Assembly: GCA_002898995.1 (NCBI GenBank)
Contig: BEIM01000015.1
Coordinates: 1 to 17,928 of the forward strand
Direction of reading: 5' to 3'
DNA: 17,928 nucleotides
DNA from: a bacterium HR36
Lineage (GTDB): Bacteria; Planctomycetota; Planctomycetia; Gemmatales; HRBIN36
Within the stretch, counting starts at the first letter, position 1. Every line of letters begins with the position of its first letter. The position numbers and the translations under genes were made by a program. This document shows positions 14,905-17,928 of this stretch, in pieces. Under the pieces are notes generated by a model. The model saw nothing but the letters and a program-made list of their open reading frames with translations. It did no database searches and had not been told where the DNA came from.

Positions 14905-16590
14905 TCACGTTTCGATGTGCTCTTGTTCGAGCAGAGCGCGGAGCTTGTTCATGCCGCGGGCCTCGAGCTGCCGGACACGTTCCTTGGTGATGCCCAGTTC
15001 GCGTCCGACCTCTTCCAAAGTCATACCGCGGGCTTCTCCCAAGCCGATCCGCAACTGGATGATGCGGCGTTCGCGTTCCTCAAGACAATCGAGCAGCTTG
15101 ATGATGCTCTCGCGCGCCCGATTGGCTTGCGTAACCTGCTCGAATTCATCGCTGCGAGTATCCTCGGCCGTCTCGAACATCTCCTCCAGACCGGTGATGA
15201 AGCGGTCGTGATGAATCTGTTCGGCGGGGATACTCCGCGTGAAGTTTTTGCGGATAGCCCAGGTGGCATACGTGCTGAACTTGTTGCCGCGCATGTAGTC
15301 GAATTTTTCCACGGCGCGAATGAGCGAGACGTTGCCGTCGCTGAAAAGCTCGAAAAAGGCGCCGGGATGGCCGAGGCGTTCGGCGTACTTTTTGGCGATA
15401 GAAGCCACCAGCCGCATATTGGCGGTAATGAGCATTTCCCGCACTGCCTGGGCTTGCTTGAGCAAGTTCTCCAGTTGGTCGAGATCAGCGGCTTTCGGCT
15501 TGGCGGGATCGATCCGCTCGGCCAAGCGAGCTGCTTTATACTTCAGGTAATTCATCTGGCGGAACAGATGCCGTTCCTGCTCGGGATTGAGCAGGGGCAC
15601 CTGGTAGAGCGAAGCGAGTTCTGGAGGCAGATCGCGAGGCACATTGCGGCGCATCCGCGCACGCGCCGCCTCGTATTCCTCGGCACCGGGCATAGGCGCC
15701 AGGATTTCGGCTTCTCGCTTGGGGTCTTCAAACTCGGGGCTGGGAATGTAATCAATGGGCTTGGCCAGCAAGGCCCGCGCCCGTTGCTCATTGAGCACGC
15801 GCAAGATCGTGGTGCGCGTGCGATGGTAGGCCTTAGCCAGCCTGTCGATGGAAATACCTTGGGTGTACGAAGTATAGATGGCGCGTTTGGCGTGCTCATC
15901 AAGCGGGCCATGCAGCCCAGGGAAAATCGCCTGGTCTGGATGAGCCTCGTCATGCGCCCGAATCAGCACACGAATCGCTTGCACCCGGCGGTTGAAACGG
16001 CGGGCGAGTCGGCGGAAGATTTCCTCGGCCCGGTGGGGTGCCACCTGCGCCATACGCCGGGCCCAGCGCAAAATGCGCTCGCGTTCCCCAGGCTCAATCT
16101 GGCCCAGACGGAGCGTTTCCACAGTCGGCTTACCGTGCTGCTGCAGGTAGTGGTCGAACACCGACTGGCGCACGACGGCACGCTGCCGACCGCGGGCAAT
16201 CACTTTTCGGCAAACCAGTCCGTGCTCCCGCAACAGACCCAAGGTACGTGCCGACACCCGCAACCGCTTCCGCACCTGCTCCAAGTTCAGAACGGGTTCG
16301 GGCATTTGCTCGATCGGCACCGCCGGCACAGCATCCGACAGCATCGCGATAAACAACGACAAATCGTGTTCAAGGTCTTCGCCCACAATCATATCTTCAG
16401 CGTGAGTGTCGGGACGAAAACCGGTAATGCGATAACAAACATACTGGTAGGGATAGGTGCGCTGATGGACCACCTCCGTCAGGAGGCGTTCGGCTCGGGA
16501 AAGTTGTTCGAGCTTGCGCTCCATCGGGGCATAGCGCACCGCCTGGTCGCACAATTCGCGCATCAACTTGTTCCGAAACTTCTCCAGCAT
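14905..16590 (-). CDS. Sigma-70 family RNA polymerase sigma factor with long N-terminal extension
   Basis: A promoter-recognition subunit of RNA polymerase, 561 residues. The sigma core is C-terminal: region 1.2-like segment (321-356, LASLYQVPLLNPEQE), region 2 (385-455, ANMRLVASIAKKYAERLG to YATWAIRKNFTRSIP), a short region 3 (about 458-500) and region 4 (502-555, MTLEEVGRELGITKERVRQLEARGMNKL). Against E. coli sigma-70, the Trp434 position is Ala445 and Gln437 is Lys448, while Thr440 is kept (Thr451), which suggests altered -10 recognition. Region 4.2 is conventional. The 320-residue N-terminus is not sigma region 1.1. It has a helix-turn-helix-like segment (about 101-131, LNLEQVRKRLRVSARTLGLLREHG) and a second (about 236-270, ISIDRLAKAYHRTRTTILRVLNEQ). 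ATG 16590 has an excellent AAAGGAG site 5 bases upstream. It is monocistronic, with a terminator at 14686-14717. A group 2-like planctomycete factor is the best reading. Confidence 0.9.
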   Translation of the reverse strand: MLEKFRNKLMRELCDQAVRYAPMERKLEQLSRAERLLTEVVHQRTYPYQYVCYRITGFRPDTHAEDMIVGEDLEHDLSLFIAMLSDAVPAVPIEQMPEPVLNLEQVRKRLRVSARTLGLLREHGLVCRKVIARGRQRAVVRQSVFDHYLQQHGKPTVETLRLGQIEPGERERILRWARRMAQVAPHRAEEIFRRLARRFNRRVQAIRVLIRAHDEAHPDQAIFPGLHGPLDEHAKRAIYTSYTQGISIDRLAKAYHRTRTTILRVLNEQRARALLAKPIDYIPSPEFEDPKREAEILAPMPGAEEYEAARARMRRNVPRDLPPELASLYQVPLLNPEQERHLFRQMNYLKYKAARLAERIDPAKPKAADLDQLENLLKQAQAVREMLITANMRLVASIAKKYAERLGHPGAFFELFSDGNVSLIRAVEKFDYMRGNKFSTYATWAIRKNFTRSIPAEQIHHDRFITGLEEMFETAEDTRSDEFEQVTQANRARESIIKLLDCLEERERRIIQLRIGLGEARGMTLEEVGRELGITKERVRQLEARGMNKLRALLEQEHIET

Positions 16591-16731
16591 GGCTTCTCCT
16601 TTGCCGCTTGGCCGTCTCTGCGACGGCCGCCGTAGTGGCAGTCAGCCCCGCCGCTGATTCCGCTGGGGGTTATGGGCGAGCTTGCCGCAGGGCCGACTGC
16701 CCTGATCCTCCCCCTGTTCCGTACTACCCCC

Positions 16732-16769
16732 GCCTTTTGCCTCCTGGTAAAAGGCAGGCTTCAAGCCTG
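16732..16769. repeat. Double palindrome upstream of sigma factor
   Basis: GCCTTTT (16732-16738) pairs with AAAAGGC (16749-16755), directly followed by CAGGCTT (16755-16761) pairing with AAGCCTG (16763-16769). If the sigma factor mRNA starts upstream, both fold in its 5' leader, 140-180 bases before the start codon, and the first loop on that strand contains AGGAGG. It may instead be a dispersed intergenic palindrome. Confidence 0.4.
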
Positions 16770-17204
16770 GATGTCAATGGCAGATTATGCCAATAAAGCC
16801 GAAGATACCGTTCCCAAAGATATACGCTTTGCAATCAATAATTGTTTTCGATAAGCTCGAATTTGGTAGCAAATTAGATACCACATGCGGCAATTAAGTG
16901 TGACGAATTTCCCCCCAAAAAGTTTCCGCTCTCCGATAGATTTTCCCGCGTTGCGTGTCCGCCCTTGTTAAGTTAATACGTGCCGCTAGTCTGGCATTGC
17001 GCCGGCCTCGTCAATCCAAGCCCCGTGCAAGTTTGACACCGTTTAGCCGGCCGGGCAAGAAAATAGAGCAAATAGTGTGTAAGTTCCCATCGCCAAAGTC
17101 CTTACGATTACATTATCCAAAAGGCCAAGTTTTCTGTTCGCCCCGTCCCTTGCGCCAATTTCCACGCGCCTAATGAAAATGCTGCCAGTTTCTTAGTCAT
17201 TTGT

Positions 17205-17290
17205 ACAAACGTTCACCAAAACGTCAAGGGGACGTTTGGTCGGCGATGTCGTTCATCCGAGAATCTCGTTAGGCCTTTTCACAAACGTCC
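17205..17290. repeat. Cluster of AAACGT motifs with an inverted repeat
   Basis: AAACGTT (17207-17213), AAACGTC (17219-17225), its inverse GACGTTT (17231-17237) and AAACGTC (17284-17290) occur within 85 bases. The middle two form a hairpin, ACCAAAACGTC (17215-17225) with GACGTTTGGT (17231-17240), one base bulged. This could be a protein-binding array or part of the mobile element's end; there is no T-tract. Confidence 0.35.
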
Positions 17291-17441
17291 GCCACCCAGC
17301 TTAGTAGCGTTTTTCGCAAACCACCGTTTCCCCTTTGATTGGCTGGCCATCGCCTGGCGCCGAATCTTAGAAGCCATTTCAAAAAGAGTCAAGATGGGGT
17401 AAACTACTACGGTCGGCTCTCTAGAAAGGAGGCTAGCCAGG

Positions 17442-17777
17442 ATGAGCGACCTGACGGATGCGCAGTGGGAAGCCATCCAGCCTTTGCTTCCACCCCAGCG
17501 GGGGCGGGGAAGGCCGAGGGCAGATGACCGGCGGACCTTGAATGGGATTGTCTACGTCCTACGCACGGGATGTCGGTGGCAAGACATGCCGCGGCGGTAT
17601 GGGAGCCCGGTGACCTGTTGGCGGCGGCTCCGGCGCTGGCAGCAGGAGGGCGTTTGGGAACGCATCTGGAGGACGTACCTGGCTATGCTGGAGGAGCGGG
17701 GCCAACTGCAATGGCCCCAGACCTTCCTGGACGGCACGTTTGTTCCGGCCAAAAAGGGGGCGAGGCGGTGGGCGTGA
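17442..17777 (+). CDS. IS5-family transposase, first frame (DUF4096 part)
   Basis: The N-terminal 111 residues of the transposase. MSDLTDAQWEAIQPLLPP, GRPRADDRRTLNGIVYVLRTG and CRWQDMPRRYGSP (44-56) are the DUF4096 signatures of IS4/IS5-type transposases. FLDGTFVPAKKG contains Asp97, the probable first DDE catalytic residue. ATG 17442 has a perfect AGGAGG 9 bases upstream. The frame stops at TGA 17775-17777, right after a slippery sequence at 17753-17759, so alone it makes a truncated protein that may regulate transposition. The full enzyme needs a -1 frameshift into the next frame. Confidence 0.9.
   Translation: MSDLTDAQWEAIQPLLPPQRGRGRPRADDRRTLNGIVYVLRTGCRWQDMPRRYGSPVTCWRRLRRWQQEGVWERIWRTYLAMLEERGQLQWPQTFLDGTFVPAKKGARRWA
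17753..17759 (+). promoter_or_regulatory. -1 ribosomal frameshift heptamer A_AAG_GGG
   Basis: Codons AAG (17754-17756) and GGG (17757-17759) of the first frame, preceded by A, form an X_XXY_YYZ slippery site. Slipping back one base keeps good pairing in both ribosomal sites and continues as GGEAVGVTKRGKG, the conserved transposase continuation. Confidence 0.75.
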
Positions 17778-17928
17778 CCAAACGCGGCAAAGGGAGTAAG
17801 TTGATGCTGGTAACGGAAGGCCAGGGCCTGCCCATTGGGGGTATGGTGGCCAGTGCGCAGCCGGCCGAGCTTCGGTTGGCCGAGGCGACCTTGCAGACGA
17901 TTCGGGTTCCCCGACGGCGTGGACGGCC
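17759..17928 (+). CDS. IS5-family transposase, second frame (DDE part, partial)
   Basis: The -1 frame continues from GGC 17759 without a stop to the window end. It reads GEAVGVTKRGKGSKLMLV, then TEGQGLPIGGMVASAQPAEL and RLAEATLQTI. These match the segment that normally follows the AKKG motif in IS5/IS427-type transposases (KTKRGKG, then DGQGLPLG). The second catalytic Asp and the Glu would lie beyond the window. It is probably expressed only as a frameshift fusion with the upstream frame, as no ribosome site precedes it. Confidence 0.8.

Larger units (their letters stand above)
16591..17441. other. AT-richer gap between sigma factor and insertion sequence
   Basis: About 850 bases with no convincing gene; short frames here resemble nothing and lack ribosome sites. 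It should contain the sigma factor promoter (minus strand) and the left end of the insertion sequence, neither of which I could place. The base composition is visibly lower in G+C than the flanking genes, especially 16790-17440. Two sets of repeats are listed separately. Confidence 0.5.
17442..17928 (+). mobile_element. IS5-family insertion sequence, truncated by window end
   Basis: A two-frame IS5-family (IS427-like) transposase runs to the window edge. Only the transposase part is marked. The left end must lie upstream of 17442 but no terminal inverted repeat can be proved, because the right end is outside the window. Confidence 0.8.

Noticed and set aside
14800..16635. A 611-codon open frame on the plus strand opposite the sigma factor
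   Set aside because: The minus-strand product has unmistakable sigma regions 2 and 4; the plus-strand translation matches nothing and reflects GC-biased codon use.

Overview
This window most likely comes from a planctomycete, possibly a member of the Gemmatales. The evidence is lineage-typical gene content: a DUF1549/DUF1553 (PSCyt2/PSD1) protein, a PSCyt1-type cytochrome domain fused to a WD40 propeller, a PPC-domain exported protein, a secreted type I sulfatase, a Tat-exported beta-propeller and a large sigma factor with a long N-terminal extension. The assignment is by protein family only; there is no rRNA or tRNA gene. I see no CRISPR array, and no phage or plasmid gene apart from the insertion sequence at the right edge.

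Layout. Positions 73-7123 form a plus-strand run of four genes: DUF1549/DUF1553 protein, cytochrome-WD40 protein, PPC-domain protein and a small SRPBCC protein. The first three carry signal peptides or an export-like hydrophobic segment and two have haem-type motifs, so they probably act together outside the cytoplasmic membrane. A minus-strand methyltransferase-fold gene (7266-8090) converges on this run and has lost the usual acidic SAM-binding residues. It diverges from a rhamnulokinase gene (8356-9837, plus). A minus-strand operon follows (12595 down to 9882): two overlapping SAM methyltransferase genes, then a Tat-exported propeller. Divergent from it is a sulfatase (12815-14254, plus). 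After a 650-bp gap with hairpins and one strong minus-strand terminator comes a 561-residue sigma-70 family factor (14905-16590, minus). An 850-bp AT-richer, apparently non-coding stretch precedes an IS5-family transposase (17442 to the window end) with a -1 frameshift signal.

How the genes may work together. Rhamnulokinase and a secreted sulfatase fit breakdown of sulfated, deoxysugar-rich polysaccharides, a common planctomycete lifestyle, but neither is in an evident pathway operon here. The cytochrome/DUF1549/WD40/PPC group is a recurrent planctomycete gene set of unknown function. The most unusual protein is the sigma factor: about 320 residues lie upstream of its region 1.2-like segment and contain two helix-turn-helix-like segments, and its -10 reading helix differs from the housekeeping consensus at key positions.
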